From Streptomyces xylophagus (GTDB taxonomy: Bacteria > Actinomycetota > Actinomycetes > Streptomycetales > Streptomycetaceae), in the NCBI RefSeq assembly GCF_000716435.1, contig NZ_JNWO01000002.1, positions 62,001-126,000 of the forward strand: a stretch of DNA of 64,000 nucleotides. The letters are read 5' to 3'. Positions 42,657-51,338 of the stretch are shown one piece after another. Made by a program: the position numbers and the translations under genes. The notes under the pieces are model-generated. The model did no database searches and was not told where the DNA came from. It saw only the letters and a program-made list of their open reading frames with translations. Within the stretch, counting starts at the first letter, position 1; the number at the start of each line of letters is the position of its first letter.

Positions 42657-43613
42657 GTGCGTATCGGAGTGATGATCGGGCCCGAGCGCGGTGACTCGGT
42701 CCGCAAGATCACGCGGATGATCGACGACGTGACATGGGCCGAGAAAGCGGGCTTCGACACCGTGTGGGTGCCGCAGATCCCGACCGACTTCGACGCGCTC
42801 ACCGCCGTCGCGCTGATGGGCGCGCGCACCGAGCGGATCGAACTCGGCACCGCTGTCGTGCCGTTGCAGGCCCAGCACCCCATCGCCCTTGCCCGGCAGG
42901 CGATTTCGACCCAGGCCGCGGCGGGCGGACGGCTCGCACTGGGCCTCGGACCGTCCCACCACTGGATCATCCGGGACATGCTGGGACTGCCGTACGAGAA
43001 ACCGGCCGCCCTCACCCGTGACTACCTGGACGTCCTGGACGCCGCGTTCGGCGGAACGGACATGGTCGATGTCGAGAACGACACTTTCACCGTCCACAAC
43101 CCGCTCACGCTCGCCCCCGTCTCCCCGTTGCCGGTCCTGCTCGCGGCCCTCGGCCCGGTCATGCTGCGCCTCGCCGGGGAACGGGCCGACGGGACCGTGC
43201 TGTGGATGGCCGACGAACGCGCGGTCGCCGAACACGTCGTCCCCCGCATCACCAAGGCCGCCGAGAGCGCCGGACGCCCGGCACCCCGGATCGTCGCGGG
43301 CATCCCGGTCTGCCTGTGCAGCCCCGACCGGGTCGACGAGGCCCGCGAGCGCGCCAACCGCATCCTCGGCGAGGCCGAGATCTCGCCCAACTACCAACGG
43401 GTCCTCGAGTACGGCGACGCCCGCGACATCGGCGATCTGTGCGCGGCGGGCGACGAGAACGCCATTGCCGCCCGCTTCCAGCGGTTCGCGGACGCCGGGG
43501 TCACCGACCTTTCGGTACGGCTACTGCCCATCGGCGACACCCGCGACGAACTGGTCGCCTCCAAGTACCGCACCCGCGACATGCTCGCCGCCCTCGCCGC
43601 GGACCTGCGATGA
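42657..43613 (+). CDS. LLM-class (F420-dependent) oxidoreductase
   Basis: 318 residues from GTG 42657 with CTGGAGG nearby. Bacterial-luciferase-like TIM barrel: DDVTWAEKAGFDTVWVPQ, RTERIELGTAVVPLQAQHPIALARQA, GRLALGLGPSHHWI and AGERADGTVLWMADERAVAEHVVP. In actinomycetes members with this pattern usually bind F420. It could reduce an enone or oxidise a hydroxyl; not decided by sequence. Located between the mutase subunits and the CoA-transferase. Confidence 0.85.
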   Translation: MRIGVMIGPERGDSVRKITRMIDDVTWAEKAGFDTVWVPQIPTDFDALTAVALMGARTERIELGTAVVPLQAQHPIALARQAISTQAAAGGRLALGLGPSHHWIIRDMLGLPYEKPAALTRDYLDVLDAAFGGTDMVDVENDTFTVHNPLTLAPVSPLPVLLAALGPVMLRLAGERADGTVLWMADERAVAEHVVPRITKAAESAGRPAPRIVAGIPVCLCSPDRVDEARERANRILGEAEISPNYQRVLEYGDARDIGDLCAAGDENAIAARFQRFADAGVTDLSVRLLPIGDTRDELVASKYRTRDMLAALAADLR

Positions 43614-44668
43614 CGGCCGGACCGCTCGACGGCATCCGCATCCTGGAGGTCGGCCACATGCTGGCCGGCCCCTACGCCACGATGATGCTCGCCGACCTCG
43701 GCGCCGAGGTCACCAAGATCGAACCGCCGGGCGGGGACATCTCCCGCCAGGTGAGCGACGCCTACTTCGCCAGCCTCAACCGTGGCAAGCGCAGTATCCG
43801 CCTCGACCTCACGACCGACGACGGACAGGCCCGACTCGGTGAACTCGTCGCCGACGCCCACGCGTTGCTCGTCAACCTCAAACCGTCGGCGATCCACCGA
43901 CTGGGCCTGACGTACGACGTGATACGGAAGTGGAACGAGCGGATCGTGTGCGTCGCGCTCACCGGATACGGGCTGGAGGCGGGCGACGAACCCGCCTTCG
44001 ACTACGTCGTCCAGGCCGCCACGGGCGTTGCCGCCCTCACCGGCGACCCGGACGCGCCACCGACCCTGCCCGGCTACTCCTCGGCGGACAACTCCTCCGG
44101 TTTGACTGCCGCGTTGGGGCTCCTCGCCCAGGTAGTCTCCGGGCGTGGAGGCCAAGTCGAGGTGTCCTTGCGGGATGTGATGCTGTCTCAGCTCAACTAC
44201 CGCGCCTCCGCCTATCTCAACGAGGGTGTGGAGCCGCGCCGACTCCCGCTCGGCGCGCACTCCTACTACGTGCCGGCCCAGCTCTTTCCCACCGCCGAGG
44301 GCTACTTGGCGCTCTTCATCACCCATGACGGCTTCTGGAAGTCCTTCGCCGCCGAGGCCGGCGTCCAGGGATTCCCCACCATGGCCGAACGCGCTGAGCG
44401 GCGCGAGGAGGTGCTGGCCGCTGTGACGGATGCCCTGGCGGGCGACACCGCCGTGGCTTGGGAGGCGCGGCTGCGTCCGCTCGGGGTGCCGGCTGCCGCC
44501 GTACGGACGCTGCCGCAGGCGCTGGCGGCCACGCCGGAGGCCGTGGTGACGGCAGGGGACTTTCGGCTGGTGCGCAGTTCCGTGCGGGTCGAGGGGTACG
44601 AGCCCGACTACGGGCCGCCGCCCCGCCTGGGTGAACATGATGTTTCCGGGGTGGTGGGGGAGTCATGA
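43610..44668 (+). CDS. CaiB/BaiF family CoA-transferase
   Basis: 352 residues from ATG 43610 (ATGA overlap). LDGIRILEVGHMLAGPYATMMLADLGAEVTKIE, NRGKRSIRLDL and the catalytic aspartate region PAFDYVVQAATGVAALTG near residue 132. It could transfer CoA between a pathway acid and a product, or act as a racemase/isomerase like AMACR, which has the same fold. Coupled to the VOC protein gene downstream. Confidence 0.9.
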   Translation: MTAGPLDGIRILEVGHMLAGPYATMMLADLGAEVTKIEPPGGDISRQVSDAYFASLNRGKRSIRLDLTTDDGQARLGELVADAHALLVNLKPSAIHRLGLTYDVIRKWNERIVCVALTGYGLEAGDEPAFDYVVQAATGVAALTGDPDAPPTLPGYSSADNSSGLTAALGLLAQVVSGRGGQVEVSLRDVMLSQLNYRASAYLNEGVEPRRLPLGAHSYYVPAQLFPTAEGYLALFITHDGFWKSFAAEAGVQGFPTMAERAERREEVLAAVTDALAGDTAVAWEARLRPLGVPAAAVRTLPQALAATPEAVVTAGDFRLVRSSVRVEGYEPDYGPPPRLGEHDVSGVVGES

Positions 44669-45120
44669 GGGCCGAGGACCAGTTCCATCTCGGGCTTGTC
44701 GTCGAGGACTTCGAGGGGGCGCTGGCCGAGTTCTCGGCGGCGTTCGGGTACGAGTGGTGCGCCGAGATCGGAGGGGCGGTTCCGCTGACGCTGCCGAACG
44801 GAAACGCCGTTCTCGACATCAGCTGCGCGTACTCCCGGACACTGCCCCGACTCGAGATCGTCCGACGTGTCCCGGGAACGCTGTGGGAACCGGTGGCAGG
44901 CGGAGGCGTGCACCACGTCGGCTACTGGTCCGACGATGTCGCAGCGGACGCGGCCGAACTGACCCGTCAGGGCTTCACGACCGAGGCGACCCGGGCCGGT
45001 TCAGGTGGCGCACCCTTCGCCTTCCTGCGCGCCCCGAGCGGACTGCTCGTGGAACTCGTGGACCGGGTGGCACAACCGGGGCTGGAGAAGCTCTGGAGTC
45101 ACGGAGGAGGGGACGTATGA
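44665..45120 (+). CDS. VOC/glyoxalase-fold protein, possible acyl-CoA epimerase
   Basis: 151 residues. Two beta-alpha-beta-beta-beta units with metal-ligand candidates: His in DQFHLGLVVEDF, Glu in RLEIVRRV, His in GGGVHHVGYWSDDV and Glu in LLVELVDRV. That His-Glu-His-Glu layout is that of methylmalonyl-CoA epimerase. In an operon with a mutase of methylmalonyl-like selectivity, an epimerase role is plausible but not proven; a dioxygenase-like role cannot be excluded. Confidence 0.75.
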   Translation: MRAEDQFHLGLVVEDFEGALAEFSAAFGYEWCAEIGGAVPLTLPNGNAVLDISCAYSRTLPRLEIVRRVPGTLWEPVAGGGVHHVGYWSDDVAADAAELTRQGFTTEATRAGSGGAPFAFLRAPSGLLVELVDRVAQPGLEKLWSHGGGDV

Positions 45121-45950
45121 CGACCGTAGGCATCGCGACCGGCGCCGGGCGCGGCATGGGACTGGCCTGCGCGCGGCGGCTCACCGACCTGGTGGACACG
45201 CTGCTGCTGGTGGACCGGGACGAACTGGCCGTGACCGCCGCGGCGAAGGAACTGGCCGCCGCCGACGAGGAGGTCGAGGTCGAGCCGTTCGTCCTCGACA
45301 TCACCGATACGACAGGACTGGCCCAACTCGCGGCACGAGTAGCCGAATTGGGCACTCTCAGGGCCGTCTCCCACGCTGCCGGGATCTCGCCCACCATGGC
45401 CGACTGGCGGCGCATCTTCGAAGTCGACCTTGTCGGCACCGCACGCCTCGCCGATGCGCTCCGCCCGCTCGTCACTGAGGGGACGGCGATGGTGTGCTTC
45501 GCCTCGATGGCCCCGCTCCTCGGCAATCTGGAGGCCGATCCCGTCGTAGCCGCGATCCTCGACGATCCGCTGCGGGACGACTTTCTCGACCGGCTGCGGG
45601 ACGCTCTCGGGCCGGCCGTCGAGAACACCGGTCTCGCGTACGCGTGGGCCAAGCACGGAGTGCACCGGTTCGTACGGAAGGAGGCGGTGCGGCTCGGGCC
45701 GTACGGTGCCCGGGTGTGTTCCGTCTCGCCGGGCGTCATCGACACCCCTCAGGGGCAGCAGGAGGCCTCGGCTCAGCCCGCCATGGCGGCTCTTGTGCAG
45801 CAGACGCCGCTCGGGCGGGTGGGCCGGGCCGAGGACGTCGCGGCTGCGGTGGCGTTCCTGCTGTCGGACGAGGCCGCTTTCGTTTCCGGAATCGACGTTC
45901 TCGTCGACGGTGGGGTCTGTGCGGCGGTGCGGGAGCGCGCCGGCCGGTGA
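45117..45950 (+). CDS. Short-chain dehydrogenase/reductase
   Basis: 277 residues from ATG 45117 (ATGA overlap). GIATGAGRGMGLACARRL, LLVDRDELAV with acidic residue (NAD), an HAAG site in place of NNAG, the Ser in CFASMAPLL and a YAWAKHGVHRF with YxxxK. A 30-residue insert (VVAAILDDPLRDDFLDRLRDALG) before the Tyr is unusual. Last gene of the mutase operon, followed by a GC palindrome. Confidence 0.85.
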   Translation: MTTVGIATGAGRGMGLACARRLTDLVDTLLLVDRDELAVTAAAKELAAADEEVEVEPFVLDITDTTGLAQLAARVAELGTLRAVSHAAGISPTMADWRRIFEVDLVGTARLADALRPLVTEGTAMVCFASMAPLLGNLEADPVVAAILDDPLRDDFLDRLRDALGPAVENTGLAYAWAKHGVHRFVRKEAVRLGPYGARVCSVSPGVIDTPQGQQEASAQPAMAALVQQTPLGRVGRAEDVAAAVAFLLSDEAAFVSGIDVLVDGGVCAAVRERAGR

Positions 45951-45959
45951 CCGGCCGGC
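45939..45959. terminator. GC palindrome at the end of the mutase operon
   Basis: GCCGGCCGGT (45939-45948) and ACCGGCCGGC (45950-45959) are perfect inverted arms around a single base, overlapping the SDR stop codon. In RNA the top pairs must open to make a loop. Probable terminator for the operon and the convergent small gene. Confidence 0.5.
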
Positions 45960-45969
45960 CACGGCTTCC

Positions 45970-46152
45970 TCAGCGCCGACGTCCGCCACTTCGGGTGGAC
46001 CAGCCGGAACCCACGCCGGCCGAGTGCGCGGCGAGGAAGGCGAGTCCGAGCAGCATGAGGCTCGTCGGGCTGAAGATCAGCTGGGTCGACGTCTCGGTGA
46101 CACGGATGATGAAGGCGATGAGGAAGAGCGCGGCAGCCACGAATGCAAGCAT
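45970..46152 (-). CDS. Small two-helix membrane protein (60 aa)
   Basis: ATG 46152; two membrane helices (MLAFVAAALFLIAFIIRV and SLMLLGLAFLAAHSAGV) around a short polar loop and a basic tail. GTAGGG lies upstream. Similar tiny membrane proteins are common in Streptomyces; function unknown. It stands apart from the SDR operon by about 150 bases in which I see nothing else. Confidence 0.6.
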   Translation of the reverse strand: MLAFVAAALFLIAFIIRVTETSTQLIFSPTSLMLLGLAFLAAHSAGVGSGWSTRSGGRRR

Positions 46153-46301
46153 CTGATGTATCCCTACTGGTGGAGGGCGAGCCACGCGTGATCCCGGTGG
46201 CTGCGCTGTTGCCTGCCGGGTGCCCTGGATGATGCCGATCAATCGCGTGGACCCCGCACTCCGACTCGCCGCCGCGCCCCGCCTGTAGGCCCAACTGCCG
46301 C

Positions 46302-47063
46302 TCAGGAAAGGGATTCTGAGCGCTGGACGGTCCCTGTGATCCCGGTGGCGTCCTGGCCCGCGAGGAGGACGGCGGCCCTTGCCATCGCCTCCGGCGGCTC
46401 CACCATCTCCGGAGGAATCTCCCGGCCACCGCCACCCGCTTGCCAGCCCTCCGTGAGCACCACCCGTGACGGAGCAAGGCAGTTCACCGCGATGTTGTCC
46501 TTCCGCAGGTCGGCGGCGAGCCCCAAGTAGAGGCGCTCGACCGCCGCTTTGGACACCCAGTACGCGTTGGCGCCCCGGTCCGTCATGCTCACCCCGCCGG
46601 TCGTCACGGCGATCAACGAGCCACCGCCACGCGCGCGTACGTGCGGGATCACCGCGCGGGTCACCAGGAAAACCCCGGTCAGATTGACGTCCAGACACAG
46701 CTGCCAGCGCTTGAGCGGTGTCGACTCGACCGGGCCGAGCCACAGCACCCCGGCGTTGGCGACGAGAATGTCGATGCCGCCGAACTCGGCGACCGTGGCG
46801 GCGACGGCCGCGTCGACCGACGCCTCGTCGCTCACGTCACAGGGCAGGGGCAGGGCGCGTCCGCCCGCCGAGACGATCCGGTCCGCGACCGAGTGGATCG
46901 TCCCGGGCAGCCGACCTTCCTGCTCGGAACGCGCGGCTACGGCAACCGAGGCGCCCGCCTCGGCGAGCGCCAGCGCGACCGTACGGCCGATACCGCGGCT
47001 GGCGCCCGCGACGAACGCGACCTTGCCCTTCAACGGGCCACTCAGATCGGTCACTTCACTCAC
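46302..47063 (-). CDS. Short-chain dehydrogenase/reductase
   Basis: 253 residues from GTG 47063 (GTGA overlap). FVAGASRGIGRTVALALA, NAGVLWLGPVES, the Ser/Thr region AVTTGGVSM, NAYWVSKAAVERL with YxxxK and a divergent C-terminus (GREIPPEMVEPPEAMARAAVLL, TGTVQRSE). The VAARSE segment suggests NADP(H). It is co-transcribed with the SDR at 47060-47821. Confidence 0.85.
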   Translation of the reverse strand: MSEVTDLSGPLKGKVAFVAGASRGIGRTVALALAEAGASVAVAARSEQEGRLPGTIHSVADRIVSAGGRALPLPCDVSDEASVDAAVAATVAEFGGIDILVANAGVLWLGPVESTPLKRWQLCLDVNLTGVFLVTRAVIPHVRARGGGSLIAVTTGGVSMTDRGANAYWVSKAAVERLYLGLAADLRKDNIAVNCLAPSRVVLTEGWQAGGGGREIPPEMVEPPEAMARAAVLLAGQDATGITGTVQRSESLS

Positions 47064-47821
47064 TTCGGCGGGAACCGGAGGGCGCCGTCGAGCCGGACGA
47101 CCTCGCCGTTGAGATAGTCGTTCTCGACGATGTGCTGCACGAGACCCGCGTACTCGACCGGCAGCCCCATGCGCTTCGGGTACGGGATCTGCGGCCCCCA
47201 GTAGGCCTCCAACTGGTCGCCCGCCTTGCCGTAGGCCGGCGTGTTGAACGTGCCCGGCGCGATCGTGACGACCCGGATGCCGAGCGGGGAGAGGTCGCGG
47301 GCGGCGACCAGGGTCATGCTGACGACCCCGCCCTTGGCGGCTGCGTACGGGAGTTGGCCGATCTGGCCCTCGTACGCGGCGATCGAGGCCGTGCTGACGA
47401 TGACGCCCCGGCCGCCCTCTGCGGGCTCCTGGCGGGCGATGGCGGCCGCGGTCAGCCGCATCACGTTGAACACGCCGGTGAGATACACGTCGATCGTCGT
47501 GCGAAAGCCCGCGAGGTCGAGGGGCGAGCCGTCCTTGCCGACGAGCCGGCCACCGCTCGCCGGGCCGCCGTGCGCGTCCACCGAGATCCGCAGCGGTCCC
47601 GCCGACTCCGCCTCGGCCAGCGCGGCTTGGACATCGTCCTCGGAGGTGGCGTCGGTGCGCACATAGCGCACACCCAACTCCTGCTCCAGGGCCTTGCCCT
47701 TCTCATCGGCCAGATCGGCTACGACGACCTTCGCTCCCGCCGCGTGCAGTCGACGGACGGTGGCCTCGCCCAGGCCGCCCGCCCCGCCGACGACCACCGC
47801 GGAGCTCCCACTGATCTGCAT
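47060..47821 (-). CDS. Short-chain dehydrogenase (17beta-HSD10-like 3-hydroxyacyl-CoA dehydrogenase)
   Basis: 253 residues from ATG 47821 preceded by AGAGAGGAAA. GGAGGLGEATVRRL cofactor loop, VVADLADEKG (NAD), the catalytic region VSTASIAAYEGQIGQLPYAAAKGG with YxxxK and the C-terminal GEVVRLDGALRFPPK. The sequence follows the type II 3-hydroxyacyl-CoA dehydrogenase pattern used in beta-oxidation of branched and steroid acyl-CoAs. Divergent from the ligase at 47876 with a shared operator between. Confidence 0.85.
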   Translation of the reverse strand: MQISGSSAVVVGGAGGLGEATVRRLHAAGAKVVVADLADEKGKALEQELGVRYVRTDATSEDDVQAALAEAESAGPLRISVDAHGGPASGGRLVGKDGSPLDLAGFRTTIDVYLTGVFNVMRLTAAAIARQEPAEGGRGVIVSTASIAAYEGQIGQLPYAAAKGGVVSMTLVAARDLSPLGIRVVTIAPGTFNTPAYGKAGDQLEAYWGPQIPYPKRMGLPVEYAGLVQHIVENDYLNGEVVRLDGALRFPPK

Positions 47822-47860
47822 CAAGGATTTCCTCTCTTGCGAACAGCGCTCTAGTGAGAC

Positions 47861-47875
47861 GAGAATAGCATTCTC
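47861..47875. promoter_or_regulatory. Operator GAGAATAGCATTCTC at the ligase start codon
   Basis: Perfect palindrome directly abutting the ATG at 47876 and 40 bases upstream of the divergent SDR start. It contains TATTCT on the - strand and TAGCAT on the + strand as possible -10 boxes, so it can block both. Confidence 0.8.
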
Positions 47876-49303
47876 ATGAATATAACCATGATTCTCGAGA
47901 TGGTGGCCTCGGGCGGCGACCGACCGGTGGTCACGGCGAACGGCCGCTCCCTGACCGCCTCGGAACTGCTTGCCCGCGCCCGCGCCGCCGCGCACCGCTT
48001 CCAGGGCCACCCGGCCGTGCTGTATCTGAGCCCCAGTCACCTCGCCTACCCGGTGGCCCTGTTCGGCGCCGCCCTGGCGGGCATCCCGTTCATCCCCCTC
48101 AACTACCGCCTCGGCGACCACCAGTTGGCCCGCCTCCTGGCCCGCCACCCCGGCGCCCTCGTGCTGCGCCCCGCCGACCTCGACGCCCTGCTGAGCGCCG
48201 AAGAAGCCGCCGACGCACCGGAGTCGACCCCGGACCAGGACTCCGTCGCCGTGGTCCTCTACACGAGCGGCACGACCGCCGAGCCCAAGGCGGCGCTCCT
48301 GCGCCACCGGCACCTGCTGGCGTACGTCCTGAACACCCAGGAGTTCGCCTCGGCGGGGGAGGGCGACGCGGCGCTGGTGGCCGTTCCGCCGTACCACGTG
48401 GCCGGGTTGATGAACCTGCTCACCAACCTCTACTCCGGCCGCCGGCTGGTGTACCTGTCCGCCTTCGACGCGGGGGAGTGGCTGGAGACCGCGCGCCGCG
48501 AGCAGGTCACGCACGCACTCGTCGTGCCCACCATGCTGGCCCGCATCGTCGCGGAGGTCCCGGCCGGCGACGCCCGTACGCCCACGCTCCGGAGCCTCGC
48601 CTACGGCGGCGCCAGGACTCCACGGCCTGTGGTGGAGCGGGCGTTGGAGATCTTCCCCGGCACGGGTTTCGTGAACGCGTACGGTCTGACGGAGACGGCC
48701 TCCTCGGTCGCCGTGCTCGGGCCCGACGACCACCGCGAGGCGCTGGCGTCGGACGATTCGGCCGTACGGGACCGACTCGGCTCCGTGGGACGCTCGTTGC
48801 CCGGCGTCGAGATCGAGATCCGCGCCGACGACGGAAAGCCGGCCCCTGCCGGTGAGACCGGGCTCGTGTTCGTGCGCGGGGAGCAGATCTCCGGCGAGTA
48901 CGGCGGACGCAGCGCCCTCGACGCGGACGGCTGGTTCCCCACCCGGGACCGGGGCCGACTGGACGCCGACGGCTATCTGTTCATCGAGGGACGCGCCGAC
49001 GACACCATCATTCGCGGCGGCGAGAACATCGCTCCCGTCGAGATAGAGGACGTTCTCGTCGCCCACCCCGGGATCGTCGAGGCGGCCGTGATCGGCGTGC
49101 CCGACCCCGAGTGGGGACAGCGGATCGTCGCCGTCGTGGTCGGCGAGGGCGATCCGGCGGAGGTCCGCCAGTGGGTCAAGGACCGGCTGCGCTCCTCCAA
49201 GACCCCCGACGCGATCGTGTTCCGCGCCGAACTCCCCAAGACCGAGACCGGAAAGCTGCTGCGCCGCACCCTGCTGGCCGAGTTGGAGACCACCCATGCC
49301 TGA
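47876..49303 (+). CDS. Acyl-CoA synthetase (AMP-forming)
   Basis: 475 residues from ATG 47876; ATG 47888 or 47900 are possible. No ribosome-binding site precedes any of them, so leaderless translation is likely. Motifs: YTSGTTAEPKAALLRHRHLL near residue 128, YGLTETASSVAVLGPDD, DGWFPTRDRGRLDADGYLFIEGRADDTIIRGGENIAP and TETGKLLRRTLLAE. The P-loop has Ala for Gly near its end (KAALL). Third ligase of the region, overlapping the thiolase gene by eight bases. Confidence 0.85.
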   Translation: MNITMILEMVASGGDRPVVTANGRSLTASELLARARAAAHRFQGHPAVLYLSPSHLAYPVALFGAALAGIPFIPLNYRLGDHQLARLLARHPGALVLRPADLDALLSAEEAADAPESTPDQDSVAVVLYTSGTTAEPKAALLRHRHLLAYVLNTQEFASAGEGDAALVAVPPYHVAGLMNLLTNLYSGRRLVYLSAFDAGEWLETARREQVTHALVVPTMLARIVAEVPAGDARTPTLRSLAYGGARTPRPVVERALEIFPGTGFVNAYGLTETASSVAVLGPDDHREALASDDSAVRDRLGSVGRSLPGVEIEIRADDGKPAPAGETGLVFVRGEQISGEYGGRSALDADGWFPTRDRGRLDADGYLFIEGRADDTIIRGGENIAPVEIEDVLVAHPGIVEAAVIGVPDPEWGQRIVAVVVGEGDPAEVRQWVKDRLRSSKTPDAIVFRAELPKTETGKLLRRTLLAELETTHA

Positions 49304-50444
49304 AGCAGTCCTCGTGTCCGCCCTGCGCACCCCCGTCGGCACCGCCGTCAAGGGCACCCTGCGCGACACCACCGCGTTCGACCTGGCCCACCACATCGTC
49401 GCCGCCGCAGCCGCCACGGACGGCCTCGACCCGGACGCGGTCGACGACGTGATCCTCGGCGAGGGCCTGTACGGCGGCGGTGTCGTGGCCCGGCACGCGG
49501 CACTGACCGTCGGCCTCACCTCCGTACCGGGCCTCGCCCACAACCGCCACTGCGCCGCCGGACTCGCGGCCGTGCAGAGCGCGGCGGCGAGCATCCGCGC
49601 GGGCATGGACGAACTCGTCATCGCCGGCGGCGTCAACTCGGCCTCCACCTCCCCGAAACAGCGTTTCCGCGTCGACGGGGAGTGGGTCGAACCCTGGAGC
49701 CCGCCCACGCACCCCGACCGCCCCGACGCCCCCAACCTGGACATGTCGATCACGGTCGGCTGGAACACCGCCGTGCGGGCAGGCCTCACCCGCGCCGACA
49801 TGGACGCATGGGCACTGCGCTCCCACCAGAACGCCATTCGCGCCATCGACGAAGGGCGTTTCGACGCGGAGCTCGTGCCCATCGACACACCGCACGGTCT
49901 GTTCTCCGTGGACGAACACCCCCGCCGCACCACGAGTCTGGAGAAGCTGGCCTCGCTCAAGCCGCTCCACCCGGAGATAGAGGGCTTCTCCATCACGGCC
50001 GGCAACGCGGGCGGCGCCAACGACGGTGCGGCTGCCCTGGTGGTGGCCAGCGACCGGTTGGGCCTGCCTGCCCTCGCCGTCGTCCGCTCCTGGGCGTCGG
50101 TCGGCGCGGACCCCGCCGAGACAGGCCTCACCCCGGTGACGGTCATCCCCAAAGCCCTTGCCCGCGCGGGACTTTCGACGTCCGATGTCGACCTCTTCGA
50201 GATCAACGAGGCCTTCGCCGCCGTGCCCGTCGCCGCCGTGAAACTGCTCGGCCTCGACCCCGACAGCGTGAACGTCAACGGCAGCGGCTGCTCCCTGGGC
50301 CACCCGGTCGCCGCGACCGGCGCCCGGATGCTGGTCACGCTCGTGCACGAACTGCGCCGCCGCGGCGGCGGCATCGGTGTCGCCGCGATGTGTGCCGGCG
50401 GGGGCATGGGTTCGGCGACGGTCATCGAGGTACCGGCGCCGTAA
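49296..50444 (+). CDS. Acetyl-CoA acetyltransferase-type thiolase
   Basis: 382 residues. All thiolase residues are present: nucleophile Cys86 in NRHCAAGL, Asn304 in NEAFA, His336 in GHPVAATGAR and Cys366 in MCAGGGMG. It cleaves a 3-ketoacyl-CoA with free CoA (or condenses). Preceded by the ligase and followed by an SDR, it forms the terminal part of a beta-oxidation set. Confidence 0.95.
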   Translation: MPEAVLVSALRTPVGTAVKGTLRDTTAFDLAHHIVAAAAATDGLDPDAVDDVILGEGLYGGGVVARHAALTVGLTSVPGLAHNRHCAAGLAAVQSAAASIRAGMDELVIAGGVNSASTSPKQRFRVDGEWVEPWSPPTHPDRPDAPNLDMSITVGWNTAVRAGLTRADMDAWALRSHQNAIRAIDEGRFDAELVPIDTPHGLFSVDEHPRRTTSLEKLASLKPLHPEIEGFSITAGNAGGANDGAAALVVASDRLGLPALAVVRSWASVGADPAETGLTPVTVIPKALARAGLSTSDVDLFEINEAFAAVPVAAVKLLGLDPDSVNVNGSGCSLGHPVAATGARMLVTLVHELRRRGGGIGVAAMCAGGGMGSATVIEVPAP

Positions 50445-50457
50445 CGGGCGAGTTCTC

Positions 50458-50493
50458 GGTGCCGGTGCCGGTGCCGGTGCCGGTGCCGGTGCC
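50458..50493 (+). repeat. Hexanucleotide tandem repeat (GGTGCC)6
   Basis: Six exact copies of GGTGCC plus a partial seventh, in the 111-base gap between the thiolase and SDR genes. Not part of either coding frame. Confidence 0.95.
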
Positions 50494-50555
50494 GGTGTGT
50501 CGGCCTCGGTGCCGTTCCCGGTGGTGGAGAGCGACGACGAAGTGAAGGGAACAGC

Positions 50556-51317
50556 ATGGAGGGCTTGAAGGAGAAGGTCGTTCTCGTCGCCGGCGCGGCC
50601 ACCGGGCTGGGGGCCGCCTCCGCCCGGCGGCTGGCCTACGAGGGCGCCCGGGTCGTCGTCGGTGACCTCGACCTCGACGGAGCACGGCAGACCGCCTCGG
50701 TCATTGCTGACGCCGGTGGCCAGGCGGTCGCGGCGGGCTTCGACATCGCCGACGAGGCCTCGGTCGGCGAACTCGTGCGGGCCACCGTGCGGACGTACGG
50801 CGGACTGGACGCCGTGCACATCAACGCGGGCGACATGGGCGCGGTCTCCAAGGACACCGACGTCGTCGACATGGACCTCGCGGTGTGGGACCGCACCTTC
50901 GCCGTCAATCTGCGGGGCCACATGCTCGTCACCCGGTACGCCGTTCCCGAGCTCCTGGCCCGGGGCGGCGGCGCGATCGTCTACACCTCGTCCATTGCGG
51001 CCTTCACCGGCGAGGCCGCACGCCCCGCGTACTCGGCGACCAAGGCGGGCATCAACGCCCTCGCCCGCCATGTCGCCTCCCGCTGGGGCAGGGAGGGCAT
51101 CCGTGCCAACGCGGTCGCGCCGGGACTGATCCTGACGCAGGCCATTCAAGAGGGCGCGGCGCCCGATCTGTTGGAGGCACTGCTTGCCCGCACCCGCAGC
51201 ACCCGGCACGGCCGGGCCGACGACATCGCCGGCATGGTGGCCCACCTCATGTCCGACGAGGGAGCCTGGATCAACGGCCAGGTCATCAACGTCGACGGCG
51301 GCACCGTCATGCGCTGA
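50556..51317 (+). CDS. Short-chain dehydrogenase/reductase
   Basis: 253 residues from ATG 50556 with AAGGGAA 10 bases upstream. VAGAATGLGAASARRLA, VVGDLDLDGA (NAD), INAGDMGAV at the NNAG site, YTSSIAAFTG with Ser, PAYSATKAGINAL with YxxxK and a C-terminal INGQVINVDGG. Last gene of the ligase/thiolase operon, convergent with the thioesterase. Confidence 0.85.
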   Translation: MEGLKEKVVLVAGAATGLGAASARRLAYEGARVVVGDLDLDGARQTASVIADAGGQAVAAGFDIADEASVGELVRATVRTYGGLDAVHINAGDMGAVSKDTDVVDMDLAVWDRTFAVNLRGHMLVTRYAVPELLARGGGAIVYTSSIAAFTGEAARPAYSATKAGINALARHVASRWGREGIRANAVAPGLILTQAIQEGAAPDLLEALLARTRSTRHGRADDIAGMVAHLMSDEGAWINGQVINVDGGTVMR

Positions 51318-51338
51318 GCGCTCTGCGGGGACGGGCCG

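Noticed and set aside
47060..50602. Very long - strand open frame opposite the ligase and thiolase genes
   Set aside because: Only its end (47821-47060) encodes a recognisable protein; the remainder is low-complexity translation opposite well-supported + strand genes, a common effect of high GC.
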